DNA of 64,000 nt from Volvox africanus (GCA_030268105.1 BSDZ01000103.1:727501-791500); one strand, 5' to 3'. Numbered from the stretch's first letter, positions 48,301-57,545 are shown. Notes: generated by a model from the sequence alone, not told the origin. Translations and numbers: made by a program.

Positions 48301-51300
48301 TGCGTCCTAAGCACTCACGGGTTTTTAAGCATTAAGTCTTATTAGCAACTCAAGTACTCTCCTACTTTCGCAGGAAATCTGGATCATGTCCAGGCCGGCT
48401 GTCTCAGACAGAGTTGTCTGATGATATTGTACCGGAACCTCAGGACCTGAATCTGATGGTTCCGTCTCGCTATAATTCTAGCAGGCGTCTTCACAATGCT
48501 AGAGTTTTATGGGGAAGCTTGAACTTTGTCGGCTTAGGAATAGCTCGCCAGTATGACAATACAGCAAACTGGTACATTTAAAGGAGACCAGTGGCAGCAG
48601 AGTCTTGAACTCCGAACAACTAGTAATGTGATACTTCATTGTCTGGCCAAAGCACTCCAACAGGGTGACTTAAATATTGGTTCAGCTGCCAAGATGTACA
48701 GCGATCTGCTTTTAGGAATCACGAGCTTTTTAGGTATCATGCTTATTGCACGATTACCTATAAACACTTTTAGCCTGAAGGTATGTAGTTTACTACAACG
48801 TTAATGAGGGGGGTTGCTATACGGTCGATTTTGGTTGTTACAGAGATGGAGCTCTGATGGACTGTTTCGCCCCTGGTGGATGTCTTTGCTTGCTTGCCTT
48901 CTCGTGCACATTTCTCACACTGCGCTAGCTTTCCTCTGGGGGTTACCTCGCTCATTAGTTGATGTTCTTTCCGCCTTTCCGCCTTTCCATGCTTGGGTAG
49001 TGCTGGGGGTGCGGCCATGGAGCCACGAGCGGTGAGATAGTGGCGCATGGGGATGCATGTTGGCAACAACTAGGGTAGCTGGGCCATAGCCATATCGGAA
49101 AGGAAGGTATCTTAACAACTAGCTAGGCCTTGTTTAAATCCCTGCCTTCGTTTCTCTCATCAAGTTTGCATTTCCAGGGGCAAGGGAACTTAGCAAACTT
49201 ATCTAGCTATCGACAGCTATCTAGCTTGCGGTTTTGGGGTTCCAAGCGGGGTCTTTCGGGTGTTGGGTTTTCTGTGTGTCCAACAACACTCGCAAACCTT
49301 GGGCGCACAAAAAACCCAACACCCGAAAGGCTCCGCTTGTATAAGCTTCTTTAAAGGTGGTGCTGCAGATCCCATCAACAAGCTAATAAATTGTGCAATC
49401 TCAGTCCTTGCAGGATAATTGTTTTATAATTTCAGCGCCTCTAGGAATTTCTCTTTTGCACACAAACACCCCTAATACATTCTTGCATTCCGTTCGTTTA
49501 GGTACCCTTACTTGCATACTGATTGCCCAATGACCGAAGCATATACGTTCAGCAATGAGTGCTTTAGATTAATTTTAAAATCAACTCACGTACGAAAGCG
49601 AACTGCATGCTTTTCATGTGAGTTCCGATGTGATTGCCTATTCGCTTTCCAGTATCTCGCGGGAAAGAGAAGTTGTTATAAAATGGTATATCAGTTCGAT
49701 ATAGCGATCCATACTAGCAACAATCCCGCTGTTGTAGCTGTACTCGGCGGTAAGCTATCGACCCACGTTCGTACTGCTTGTAGTGCTATACGCACAAGTA
49801 TATGTGCCGACTCTAGAACGAACTATTTGGACTCCTTACTATCAGATAATATGTAACTCTACTTTCTCGTAATTACGTCAGGCTTCCTTATGTCTGATAG
49901 TCTACGTCTCAATAGGTTATGAGCCCCGGTCATCGTTGACCGCGGAGCCTGACATCTTTTGCCCATTCTAGTGTTGATCTTCGCGTTTATAGGTCTTCAC
50001 AATGGGAAAGGATAGGCTGGACGAGCCGCTGGACCTACACAACTACTCAACTTGGAAACTACGATTCCAATTGTTGTGCGCGGAGCTTGGATACAGTCGC
50101 GCCCTGCTACAAGCACCAATTGCAGAGGCGGATGTCATCATCTCCGACAAGGTCAAGAGTGTGATGGCCAAGAACGTAAAGAACCATCACCTCCAAACAA
50201 TTGTTCGGGCGGCAAATGCGAAGGCCGCCTGGGACGCTTTGGCGGCTACGTTCGCATCAACCTGCAACACGAGAAAGGTAGCACTACGACAGGAGCTAAG
50301 TGATTTTAAAATGGCTAATGGAGAGGAGCTGCCAATCTATATCAGCCGCGCGCGACAGCTACAGTCCGACTTGCTGGATGTGGGACACGCAGTCGCAGAC
50401 ACGGAGCTCTCTACAATTGTCATCAAAGGACTTCCGAGCAAGTATCATGTGGTAACAACAGCTCTCACAATGCGAGAAGGGGAGCTGGACTTTACTCAAG
50501 TGGTCGCGCGACTAATGGCGTATGTGATACCGGACGAGGACAACAACGAGTCTTCATCAGCATTCATCACGCATCGAAGTGGTGGCAAATTCAACCCTAC
50601 AAGCCGTCATCAGACAAGTAAGCAGAGGAGTAAATCAAACGCCATCTGCCACTACTGCGGTAAGCCAGGACACTTCATCGGAGTGTGCAAGAAGCGTCTG
50701 GCGGATCAACAGCAACAAAACAATGGTCGCGGCGGGGGCAACCTTCAGCGCAGGGAGCCCACCAAAATGGCGTATGCTGTTGGAAGCGAGTCACGGTCGG
50801 ACGCATGGCACCTGGACTCAGCGTCAGAATGGCACATTACCTACGACGCGTCAGAGCTGAAGGATCTGCGAGCTGTACGGCCTGAAGAAAAATTCACGTT
50901 GGTTGGCTACGATGGCTCTAGGCATCAGCCGACGCACGTGGGGCAGTATACCATGTGGAGTAACACCGTGAAAGGGCTACAAATTGAGCTCAAGAACGTC
51001 TATGTGGTGCCCAAGGCGACAGTAAAGCTGATCTCAGCAGGCATCTTCGATGAGCGTGGCGCTACAATTCTGCTGGGTAACGACAAAGCCCTCGTTCAGG
51101 CAAAGGGGAGGACGATCCTACGTGCAGACAAGGTGGGACGCCTCTATGCCATTCGACACCACGCAGCAGGGCGATCAGTTGGCAAAGGCCGCTCATGTGC
51201 GGCGGTCGGGTCAGAAGGCTCGAAGGCAGCGCTGTGGCATCGGCGCTTGGGACATCTGGGCTACAAGAGCCTGGAACGTATGTGCCGGGAACACATGGTA

Positions 51301-54300
51301 ACCGGCATGGATTTGGATCGCGCGAGTCTGGAGGCAGCCAGGTCGCGGATCTGCGAGCCCTGCATTTATGCAAAGCAGACACGTGGACCATTCCCGTCCA
51401 CTGGGCACAAGGCGGCGAAACCTCTGGGCCTGATACACCTGGACGTCTGTGGACCTATGCCTGAGACTTCGATAGGTGGATCCCGGTACGTTACTACACT
51501 GCTGGACGACTGCACGGGATTTTCTACTGTTGCATTCACTGACACCAAGGACGCAGTTCGCAAGAAGGTAAAGATAATGATTGAGGCGCTGGAGAACATG
51601 ACTGGCCGTCGTGTGAAGGAGGCACGCACGGATCGTGGGACTGAGTTCCTCAATACAGTCTTGGGCGCCTACTTCGGCGAAAAAGGGATTATCCACGGGA
51701 CGACCGTTGGGTATTCGCCGGAGCAGAATGGGGCGGCGGAGCGCCTCAACAGGACGCTTTTGGAGAAGACCCGGGCAATGCTGGCGGAGTCAGGACTACC
51801 GCAGAAGCTCTGGGCAGAAGCCATGGCTACGGCGAATCTTTTGCGCAACGTTTCACCGGTCGTGGGGGCATCAGTAACGCCCCATGAGGCGTTCATGGGG
51901 GTGAAGCCGGACATAAGCCATCTGAGAGTTTTCGGCAGTACCGCATATGCACACGTGCCGAAGGAGAAGCGGAACAAACTGCAACCCGTGAGTAAAAAAG
52001 GAGTGCTGGTTGGATACGAGCAAGGGAGGCAGTACCGCATCTTGATCAACAATCTCATCAGCACCCACTCGACAGTCAAGTTCGACGAGTCAACAGTTGG
52101 AGATCGCTATGAGGATTCCGACGAGGAGGATGTCGAGGAGTCTGGCGGCGTTCCGTTGCCAGGGGGCGGCGGAGATACGCCGGTCAACACCGACATGGAC
52201 CAGGGAGCTGCTGAAGTGAACCATGGTGCATCCACCAGCAGCGGCCAGACAGCGGCGCCACAGAGGCACGCAGGCATACCAGCAGCACAGTTTCCCAGGA
52301 TGCAAAATACAGCGCAGTCCCGCGGAGGCAATGGTGGAGACGCTATGACAGGCGAAGGGCCGGTGCAGCAGCAAAACCACAACAACGACGGTGCAGACGT
52401 TAATATGCAGGAACGTCGCTATCCACTACGTGAGCGAAAGCGACTGATTGAATGGAGGCATGAGCCCAACGGAAGGGTTACGTTCGGGCGGATCAATGCT
52501 GCAATCGAGGAAGAAGTACCAGAGCCAGCTTCATACCAGGAGGCCACTGACGGCCCATATGCTGAGGAATGGAGAAGTGCCATGGATGAGGAAATCTCAG
52601 CACAGCTCACAAATGGGACCTGGGAGCTAGCAAAACCACCGCCAGGTGCGCGGATTCTGCCTTGTCGGTGGGTGTATAAGGTCAAACGTGCAGAGGATGG
52701 CGAGATCGAGCGCTACAAGGCACGTTTGGTGGCAAAGGGCTACGAGCAGCGGGCGGGGATTGATTATGGGGAGCTCTTTGCTCCAACCTCGCGTTTTGCT
52801 TCGCTTCGTATGCTCCTGGCGGTGGCTGCGGCTAAAGCAATGCCGATCCATCAGCTAGACGTTTCAACAGCTTTCCTGAACGGGGAGCTAGAGGAGGAGC
52901 TCTGGATGCAGCAGCCGCCTGGTTACGAGTCAGCAGATCCAGAGCAGGCATGCAGGCTCCTACGCTCAATCTACGGGCTGAAACAGGCCCCACGCTGCTG
53001 GTATATGAAGCTAGCGGCGGAGCTGGACAAGCTGGGGTTCAAACCGTCAGTAGCAGACCCAGCACTGTTCATCAAAAAGGACGAGAAGGAGATCGTCTAC
53101 CTGCTGGTGCACGTGGACGACATCATCATCACCTCAGAAGACGAGGCAATGATCAGGAGAGTAAAAACAGAAATCGGACAAGCCTTCAAGATTCGAGATC
53201 TTGGAGAGGCAAAAGTTTTCCTGGGCATGGAGATCAGCCGGGGAGCGCACGGGGAGGTAAAACTATCGCAGCGACGCTACATTGAGGAGCTGCTGCAGCG
53301 ACATCAACTCGTCAATGCAAAGCCTCGAAAGACCCCACTACCTCCTGGTACTAGAGCCCTGCCTGCAGAAGACAACAACAAGGAGCTCGTAGACAACACC
53401 AAGTACAGGGCGCTTGTCGGCGAATTGAACTACCTGGCGACGAGCACAAGACCGGATATCTCGCAGGCAATGAGCGTTCTGGCGCGCTTCATGGGCAACC
53501 CATCTAAGGTTCACATGGGCTTGGCTTTGGGGGTGCTGCGATACCTGGCGGGTACCAAGGAGCTCGGATTATGCTATGACGGAGATGGCGATCTCACCAT
53601 GGTGGGCTACAGTGATTCCGACTGGGCTGGAGATCCAGCCACTCGGAGGTCCACAACTGGCTACGTATTCTTGCTAAACGGCGCAGCTATCAGCTGGAAC
53701 AGCCAATTGCAGCGCACGGCGGCAGCTTCAACAGTGGAGGCAGAGTACCAGGCCACGGCAGCTGCAGTGCGGGAGGCACTTTGGCTTCGCAAGCTGACCA
53801 GAGACTTGGGTCTGAGGACACAGGCTATTCAGATTCGAACGGATTCTGAGGGATCGATGAGCCTTGGGAATAACCCGATAATGTCGGTTCGTTCTAAGCA
53901 CATCGACGTGCAACATCATCTAGTGCGAGAACGAGTCCTGCGGAAGGAAGTTGCCTTATCGCACTGTTCGACGGAGGATATGGTAGCAGATGTGTTAACC
54001 AAGGCACTTGGAGAGATAAAGTTTAAGAAGTGCATTACGGCGATGGGGTTGGCCGAGTAAGCTTTCTAAGTTTGTTTGGGGCGAACTCGTTTGGCTTTAG
54101 CTTTTCGGTTTCAAGAAGAATCCCTGGTTGGAATTATCTTCTTTCACTTGTTGCTAGGCATGTCTCGAGGGGGCGTGTTATAAAATGGTATATCAGTTCG
54201 ATATAGCGATCCATACTAGCAACAATCCCGCTGTTGTAGCTGTACTCGGCGGTAAGCTATCGACCCACGTTCGTACTGCTTGTAGTGCTATACGCACAAG

Positions 54301-56368
54301 TATATGTGCCGACTCTAGAACGAACTATTTGGACTCCTTACTATCAGATAATATGTAACTCTACTTTCTCGTAATTACGTCAGGCTTCCTTATGTCTGAT
54401 AGTCTACGTCTCAATAGAAGTTTTCATTATTTTGCATATTAAGTATTACTATCATTAAACAAGTATAATATCTGAATGATTTTTTAGGCAATAGTGGGCT
54501 TTGGCATACCGTTTTCTTTCTGCTGCGTTACGGCCGTGCGTTACGATCCGTTACGGGATTCGCGTGTCTACGCACAATTTGCAGCTTTACGCTGCCAAAC
54601 GCGATGTAACGCGCCCCTAACGCGATTATCTTTAGCCATAGTGGTAGTATGTTGAGTGGAAGCTACATGAATGAAAATGTCTAAGATAAATACAAAGATA
54701 GAAGCGGCAAAGCAGTGGTGGTGAGAACTACCGGTCATTAGTTTGTAAGCGAGAGCAAATAGCCCAGAGCTGCGATTGATGAACTCGAGGGAGGGTGGCA
54801 CCTAGCGATGATCTTGTCCACGAGCCCACCTCACATGCCTCCCACCGCCGTCAGACATAAATGCTCAGAAACACAGATGAGGATAGGATAGGTAAAATAT
54901 TCACCCCTTTCATATTTTACTTTCATATGTGCGGTGTACATATACAGGCCATCCCGCCTATGAAGCCACATTATCAAGGCAGGCTCCGTCCTTCAATCAG
55001 TCAATGTGAGAACTTGACAAAGTCTCTTACTCCCAACACCATCCGTTACCCAATGAATGCATGTTGTGCAGGTGCATGCACGAAGACCCAACCTCCGTGT
55101 CATGGCCATTGTACACCGCATCAGCTGATGGCTCTAAGGTTGTGGTGCAGGTGTGTAAGACTCCTCAACATTATCACCATCATAGACGTGGTGGCTTGAA
55201 TGAATGAAACTGCACGCCCTAGTTGGGAGGTCTACGTTTGATCGCCAAGCTGAACAATTTGTGCGCGTGGTTTGAAGCGCTGCGTGGCATGGCATGGCGT
55301 GGCAAGTTGCACGCGTAGCATGGTATAGCGTGCCTTTGCGTGACGCCGCGGCTACAAGCCGCGTCCGCACCACATAGCGTCCCCTGGCCGCGCCTGCGTC
55401 CTGGCCGCAAGGTGCCACGGGGTGCAGCAGCGCGTCAAACAGCCATGGGGTAACCGTTAAATTTCATAAATTTGCAGTTAAGTAGCGCAGGTGAACTATA
55501 GATGAATAAGTTATGGCAATATATCGGTTTGTCTATGTTAAAATGCGCGGTTTGACTGCGGGATAGGACCAACGAATCGACGCTGTGAAACTCGTTTATA
55601 CTCACTTTGCTTTAAATAGCCAGTCCGAAGCATTAAGGTTTAAATGAAGGAGAATAACATATTCTGAACAGATTGCTAAACAGATCGGCTCTATATATTC
55701 TTGTCCTCAGTACATTATAATCGCAATAAATATCTAATGCCAAGAGATCTACACTTCTGGCTCTCGAACCTATCCCAATGCCGCCCCGTGCGCCGATCGG
55801 CTTGGCAAATGCATCCAAACCTATCTCCCGACCGGGAAACTGCAGCCTGCGACAACGAAACATTTCTTGGGGACATGCTAATTTCTAAGTTTTTTGAAGT
55901 TTGACCAATGGCCGGCCGTGGCACGTTCAGCTTATAGCTACCAGAGCTGCTGACTCTTTGACTATGATATAGACTAGCATCCTGCGGCTGGAAGGAGCTC
56001 AGGCTTTCAGAGTGAAGGCAGGTGAACGTGATACTTGTGTACCTACATGTTATTTATATATTGTATACTTGCCTACAACAACGGCTCAATTGGAAGCAGG
56101 ATGCCCACACACCTATCAAAAAACCTGCCTTACTCCCAGAGTCCCAGACTTCAACTGGACGCAAGCAATATCAATAAGGTCACATACATCTCGCGTGGCC
56201 TATTTAGGTGCACCTTAATAAACCTACCAACACCATGTGATCACCTGCAGGCATTTGGAAAAATAGGCACCCGTGGCGCTGTACTATGGTTGGGCTATAA
56301 CTGGAGAGCAGGACCACAAAAGCAGTGGGGCGATCTGCTGGCTTGGGTCATTCAGGAGTTTAGACGTG
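39349..56368 (+). CDS. Secreted protein of unrecognised family, split by a large retrotransposon-filled intron (3 proposed exons)
   Basis: Proposed exons are 39349-39976, 40262-40434 and 56251-56368, all phase-consistent. The ATG at 39349 is followed by a signal peptide (RFILLLTISACFWFRCAA). The first exon then has a core pattern SAVAAFISSGGLVVLTGS ahead of FVQEALGYNG. Exon 2 continues SWMFCKELGSNQ and ends DTATIVAYTWY. Exon 3 opens AFGKIGTRGAVLWLGYNW. The GG-LVV and G-AVLWLGYNW patterns recall extracellular proteins with a glutamine-amidotransferase-like (DUF4350-type) core, but I cannot assign the family. The 15.8-kb second intron contains copia elements at 40802-45545 and 49674-54416. After exon 3 one residue phase is open; a possible last exon is 56442-56631 ending TGA (low support). 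An alternative is that 39349-40434 is a fragment cut off by the first insertion. Confidence 0.55.
40797..40801. other. Target-site duplication of copia-1 (left)
   Basis: ATTAT precedes the element and recurs at 45546-45550. It is the same pentamer as at the gypsy insertion. Confidence 0.88.
40802..41044 (-). repeat. Copia-1 3' LTR
   Basis: In element orientation it reads TGTTATAA...CGTCTCAATA. It matches 45303-45545 except for one C/T difference near 40928. Confidence 0.93.
41160..45215 (-). pseudogene. Copia-1 Gag-Pol polyprotein with three nonsense mutations
   Basis: Compared with the intact 1352-aa frame of copia-2, the minus-strand frame is interrupted by TGA at 44930-44928 (CGA in copia-2), TGA at 44642-44640 (CGA) and TAG at 42368-42366 (CAG). 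All three are C-to-T changes on the coding strand, and no frameshift is present. Domains otherwise persist: zinc knuckle, protease-like LDSASEWHIT, integrase (WHRRLGHLG; TDRGTEFLN), reverse transcriptase (LVHVDDIII) and RNase H (YSDSDWAGD). The element could move only with proteins supplied in trans. Confidence 0.93.
45303..45545 (-). repeat. Copia-1 5' LTR
   Basis: This is the direct repeat of 40802-41044. On the minus strand it is followed by the primer site GGTTATGAGCCCCGGTCAAC, which resembles the internal half-tRNA initiator-Met site of Drosophila copia. Confidence 0.93.
46195..46480. repeat. Dispersed repeat, probable non-autonomous element
   Basis: AATGCAGGGCGCCTGAAATG, the CCCAAACTTAAAGATTTGC motif and GTAGCAGGTTAAATAATAA recur at 24560-24800 and, more loosely, at 55220-55510 and 2790-2870. 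Ends are not resolved. Confidence 0.55.
46672..47045. repeat. MITE-like element with long inverted arms
   Basis: The left arm (46683-46790) reads AAGCAAATATGGCTGGAGAC and on through CCAAACCTGTTTGTGCTTA and GACGAGATGCCATACCATAG. The right arm (46925-47045) is its approximate reverse complement, with GACATCTCGTCTGTAAC, GAGCACAAACAGGTTTGGC and CAGCCATATG. The interior holds GGGCCCCTGAGGCACTTCAC and GGGCCCCTGCCC. A related element is at 25010-25290, and one arm resembles 10200-10270 and 59015-59085. No transposase is present. Confidence 0.7.
48081..48180. repeat. Foldback-like element (GTAGTAGT ends)
   Basis: It begins GTAGTAGTTGAGAGCC and ends GTACGACTACTAC, like 3867-3991 and 30431-30555 but without the telomere-like core. 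Its right half resembles, in reverse, sequence at 10978-11035 and 60800-60860. Confidence 0.65.
49243..49339. other. Long imperfect hairpin
   Basis: The arm 49243-49272 (CAAGCGGGGTCTTTCGGGTG, then TTGGGTTTT) pairs with 49310-49339 (AAAACCCAACACCCGAAAGG, then CTCCGCTTG). The loop is about 37 nt. It lies about 330 bp upstream of the copia-2 insertion. Confidence 0.85.
49669..49673. other. Target-site duplication of copia-2 (left)
   Basis: GAAGT precedes the 5' LTR and recurs at 54417-54421 directly after the 3' LTR. Confidence 0.92.
49674..49914 (+). repeat. Copia-2 5' LTR
   Basis: It reads TGTTATAA...GTCTCAATA. The TA terminus replaces the usual CA; the boundary is set by the target duplication and by the primer site that follows at once. 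Confidence 0.94.
49915..49932 (+). promoter_or_regulatory. Copia-2 primer binding site
   Basis: GGTTATGAGCCCCGGTC immediately follows the LTR. It is complementary to a CUCAUAA-type anticodon loop of a Met tRNA and resembles the GGTTATGGGCCC site of Drosophila copia, which is primed by a cut initiator-tRNA half. Confidence 0.75.
50002..54060 (+). CDS. Copia-2 Gag-Pol polyprotein (1352 aa, intact)
   Basis: One continuous frame starts at the first ATG, 87 nt after the LTR. The Gag part carries a zinc knuckle CHYCGKPGHFIGVC (about 216-229). The protease segment reads LDSASEWHIT (about 270-280), lacking the Gly of the usual DSGA motif. Integrase follows with an HHCC finger (WHRRLGHLG near 411; CEPC near 450) and the triad HLDVCG (about 480), TDRGTEFLN (about 542) and EQNGAAERLN (about 578). 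Reverse transcriptase has QLDVSTAFLNGE (near 951) and LVHVDDIIIT (near 1035). RNase H has YSDSDWAGDPATRRS (near 1205), EAEYQATA and SKHIDVQHH. The integrase-before-RT order defines Ty1/copia. Gag and Pol are in one frame, so Gag excess would need another mechanism such as splicing or processing. Confidence 0.96.
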   Translation: MGKDRLDEPLDLHNYSTWKLRFQLLCAELGYSRALLQAPIAEADVIISDKVKSVMAKNVKNHHLQTIVRAANAKAAWDALAATFASTCNTRKVALRQELSDFKMANGEELPIYISRARQLQSDLLDVGHAVADTELSTIVIKGLPSKYHVVTTALTMREGELDFTQVVARLMAYVIPDEDNNESSSAFITHRSGGKFNPTSRHQTSKQRSKSNAICHYCGKPGHFIGVCKKRLADQQQQNNGRGGGNLQRREPTKMAYAVGSESRSDAWHLDSASEWHITYDASELKDLRAVRPEEKFTLVGYDGSRHQPTHVGQYTMWSNTVKGLQIELKNVYVVPKATVKLISAGIFDERGATILLGNDKALVQAKGRTILRADKVGRLYAIRHHAAGRSVGKGRSCAAVGSEGSKAALWHRRLGHLGYKSLERMCREHMVTGMDLDRASLEAARSRICEPCIYAKQTRGPFPSTGHKAAKPLGLIHLDVCGPMPETSIGGSRYVTTLLDDCTGFSTVAFTDTKDAVRKKVKIMIEALENMTGRRVKEARTDRGTEFLNTVLGAYFGEKGIIHGTTVGYSPEQNGAAERLNRTLLEKTRAMLAESGLPQKLWAEAMATANLLRNVSPVVGASVTPHEAFMGVKPDISHLRVFGSTAYAHVPKEKRNKLQPVSKKGVLVGYEQGRQYRILINNLISTHSTVKFDESTVGDRYEDSDEEDVEESGGVPLPGGGGDTPVNTDMDQGAAEVNHGASTSSGQTAAPQRHAGIPAAQFPRMQNTAQSRGGNGGDAMTGEGPVQQQNHNNDGADVNMQERRYPLRERKRLIEWRHEPNGRVTFGRINAAIEEEVPEPASYQEATDGPYAEEWRSAMDEEISAQLTNGTWELAKPPPGARILPCRWVYKVKRAEDGEIERYKARLVAKGYEQRAGIDYGELFAPTSRFASLRMLLAVAAAKAMPIHQLDVSTAFLNGELEEELWMQQPPGYESADPEQACRLLRSIYGLKQAPRCWYMKLAAELDKLGFKPSVADPALFIKKDEKEIVYLLVHVDDIIITSEDEAMIRRVKTEIGQAFKIRDLGEAKVFLGMEISRGAHGEVKLSQRRYIEELLQRHQLVNAKPRKTPLPPGTRALPAEDNNKELVDNTKYRALVGELNYLATSTRPDISQAMSVLARFMGNPSKVHMGLALGVLRYLAGTKELGLCYDGDGDLTMVGYSDSDWAGDPATRRSTTGYVFLLNGAAISWNSQLQRTAAASTVEAEYQATAAAVREALWLRKLTRDLGLRTQAIQIRTDSEGSMSLGNNPIMSVRSKHIDVQHHLVRERVLRKEVALSHCSTEDMVADVLTKALGEIKFKKCITAMGLAE
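54176..54416 (+). repeat. Copia-2 3' LTR
   Basis: Its sequence is identical by eye to 49674-49914. It is preceded by the purine tract CTCGAGGGGGCG. Confidence 0.94.
54422..56250. other. Intron sequence between copia-2 and exon 3 of the secreted-protein gene
   Basis: A dispersed-repeat relative lies at about 55210-55640 (GGCATGGCATGGCGTGGC core, then TTGCAGTTAAGTAGCGCAGG). No exon is supported; open frames at 54861-55199 and 55701-55904 lack motifs. The acceptor CACCTGCAG at 56242-56250 ends the stretch. Confidence 0.5.
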
Positions 56369-56871
56369 GTGAGTACAATTATGTCCTGCATGTCGCCTAA
56401 TGACGGAACAGGTTGCACCAACTACAGGTTGCACTACCAGGTTCAGCACCCACTTCAAACCCACAACCCGTCCATCAACATCGCATTTATAATGAATATT
56501 GTTATATTATGAGGAGAGCATGTTATCCTAAAGCATACATGTGTTGTCCTGAAGACGCATCAGAAATGGCATTTGGCATACTGCAGTATACAAGTCATAT
56601 GCATGCTTTTAATCATGCAGACAAGTTGTGATAGTTCTGGCATCCAGCCCCATGGTAACAAAGGGTGCAATAGTTCATGATGGCATGGTAGATTCTATTC
56701 CAACTGCTTCAGCTAGGAAAAAAAGAAATTACCACGGCAAAAAGTGATTGGTGCTGTGAGGTGGCCAGCCATCACATGCCATTCACTTTCTGCAAAGAGA
56801 TGTATTCAAATGACAAAAGGATACTAAAGCCTGTGCAATTTTACTACCTTTGCCGTGTTAAACATAAACAA

Positions 56872-57360
56872 TCATGCTAAAGTGTGTTGGACACCACCTG
56901 AACACGGTGTTTCATTAGTTTGCACCATAACTCCAGCAGAGCTGCTACCACCGGCATGTCCTCCATATGCATCACTCCCCATACTATTTGGTGATGATCT
57001 TCCCTGGGTTCCCCCATCCCCATCTCCATCCTCGCCCAGCTCACTCCTTGCTTGGGAAGGGCTTTTGGATGAGGAAGCCCCACTCCTGCGTTTATTCTTT
57101 AGGTAGTTTTCCATAATTGCAGCTTTCTGCCTAGGCATGCGGTCTAGAACTACTGCGTTGATACTAGGATTAAGCTTCTTGAGTAAATTTATTTGACTCT
57201 CCGAAGCAGTGCGGATCTGTGCGATAGTGTTGCCAATGAATGTGAAGGCCTTCGCTTTCGATTTTGGCATCTCATCTTCAGCGATCTGCAAATCATGGAT
57301 AAGAAGTGAATCGCTACGGGCGGATCCGTGCAGAAAGCGGTAGTACCCTAAGTGAATCAT
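56872..57360 (-). CDS. Unassigned ORF with a low-complexity acidic/Gly-Ser tail
   Basis: The minus-strand frame encodes up to 162 residues. A TTTGCAG acceptor at about 57285 suggests that the real exon begins at IAEDEMPKSKAKAFTF. The first half looks structured and basic (QINLLKKLNPSINAVVLDRM, KAAIMENYLKNKRR). The second half is Ser/Gly/Asp-rich (LGEDGDGDGGTQGRSS). The shape is reminiscent of the C-terminal part of a DNA-binding accessory protein of a transposon or a nuclear factor, but no defining motif is visible. No partner exon was found. Confidence 0.35.
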   Translation of the reverse strand: MIHLGYYRFLHGSARSDSLLIHDLQIAEDEMPKSKAKAFTFIGNTIAQIRTASESQINLLKKLNPSINAVVLDRMPRQKAAIMENYLKNKRRSGASSSKSPSQARSELGEDGDGDGGTQGRSSPNSMGSDAYGGHAGGSSSAGVMVQTNETPCSGGVQHTLA

Positions 57361-57381
57361 GATTTAAAATATGACTTTTAA

Positions 57382-57545
57382 GCGGTACTGCGTGACAGCG
57401 GTACTGCACGATAGCTATACTGCACGATAAGCTGTACCACGTGGTGTCGCTTACCGCACGATAGCGATACCGCGCCATAGCGATAATGCATGATAGCAAT
57501 ACCAAGAGGTATTGCTATCTCACGGTATCACCATGGCGTGGTATC
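57382..57545. repeat. Degenerate 16-bp minisatellite with embedded hairpin
   Basis: Successive units resemble GCGGTACTGCACGATA, GCTATACTGCACGATA, GCGATACCGCGCCATA and GCGATAATGCATGATA. The array ends in a perfect 12-bp hairpin, GATAGCAATACC / GGTATTGCTATC with an AAGA loop (57492-57519), followed by more GGTATC-type units in the opposite sense. Confidence 0.8.

Larger units (their letters stand above)
45551..49668. other. Intron sequence between the two copia insertions
   Basis: No exon is supported. Contents are MITE-like repeats (46195-46480 and 46672-47045), a purine-rich GGGAGG tract (about 47052-47150), an AC/CGCACA microsatellite (about 47268-47340), a foldback-like element (48081-48180) and a long hairpin (49243-49339). 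Open frames at 47526-47846, 48553-48804 and 49130-49354 match nothing I recognise. The last of these is the hairpin itself. Confidence 0.55.
49674..54416 (+). mobile_element. Full-length, apparently intact Ty1/copia retrotransposon copia-2
   Basis: The 4743-bp element has 241-bp LTRs (49674-49914 and 54176-54416) with no difference that I can see, GAAGT target duplications, an uninterrupted 1352-aa polyprotein, a primer site at 49915 and a purine tract before the 3' LTR. Identical LTRs imply a very recent insertion. It lies in the sense direction inside the proposed second intron of the secreted-protein gene. It is of the same general kind as Volvox Osser; identity with that family was not tested. 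Confidence 0.96.
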
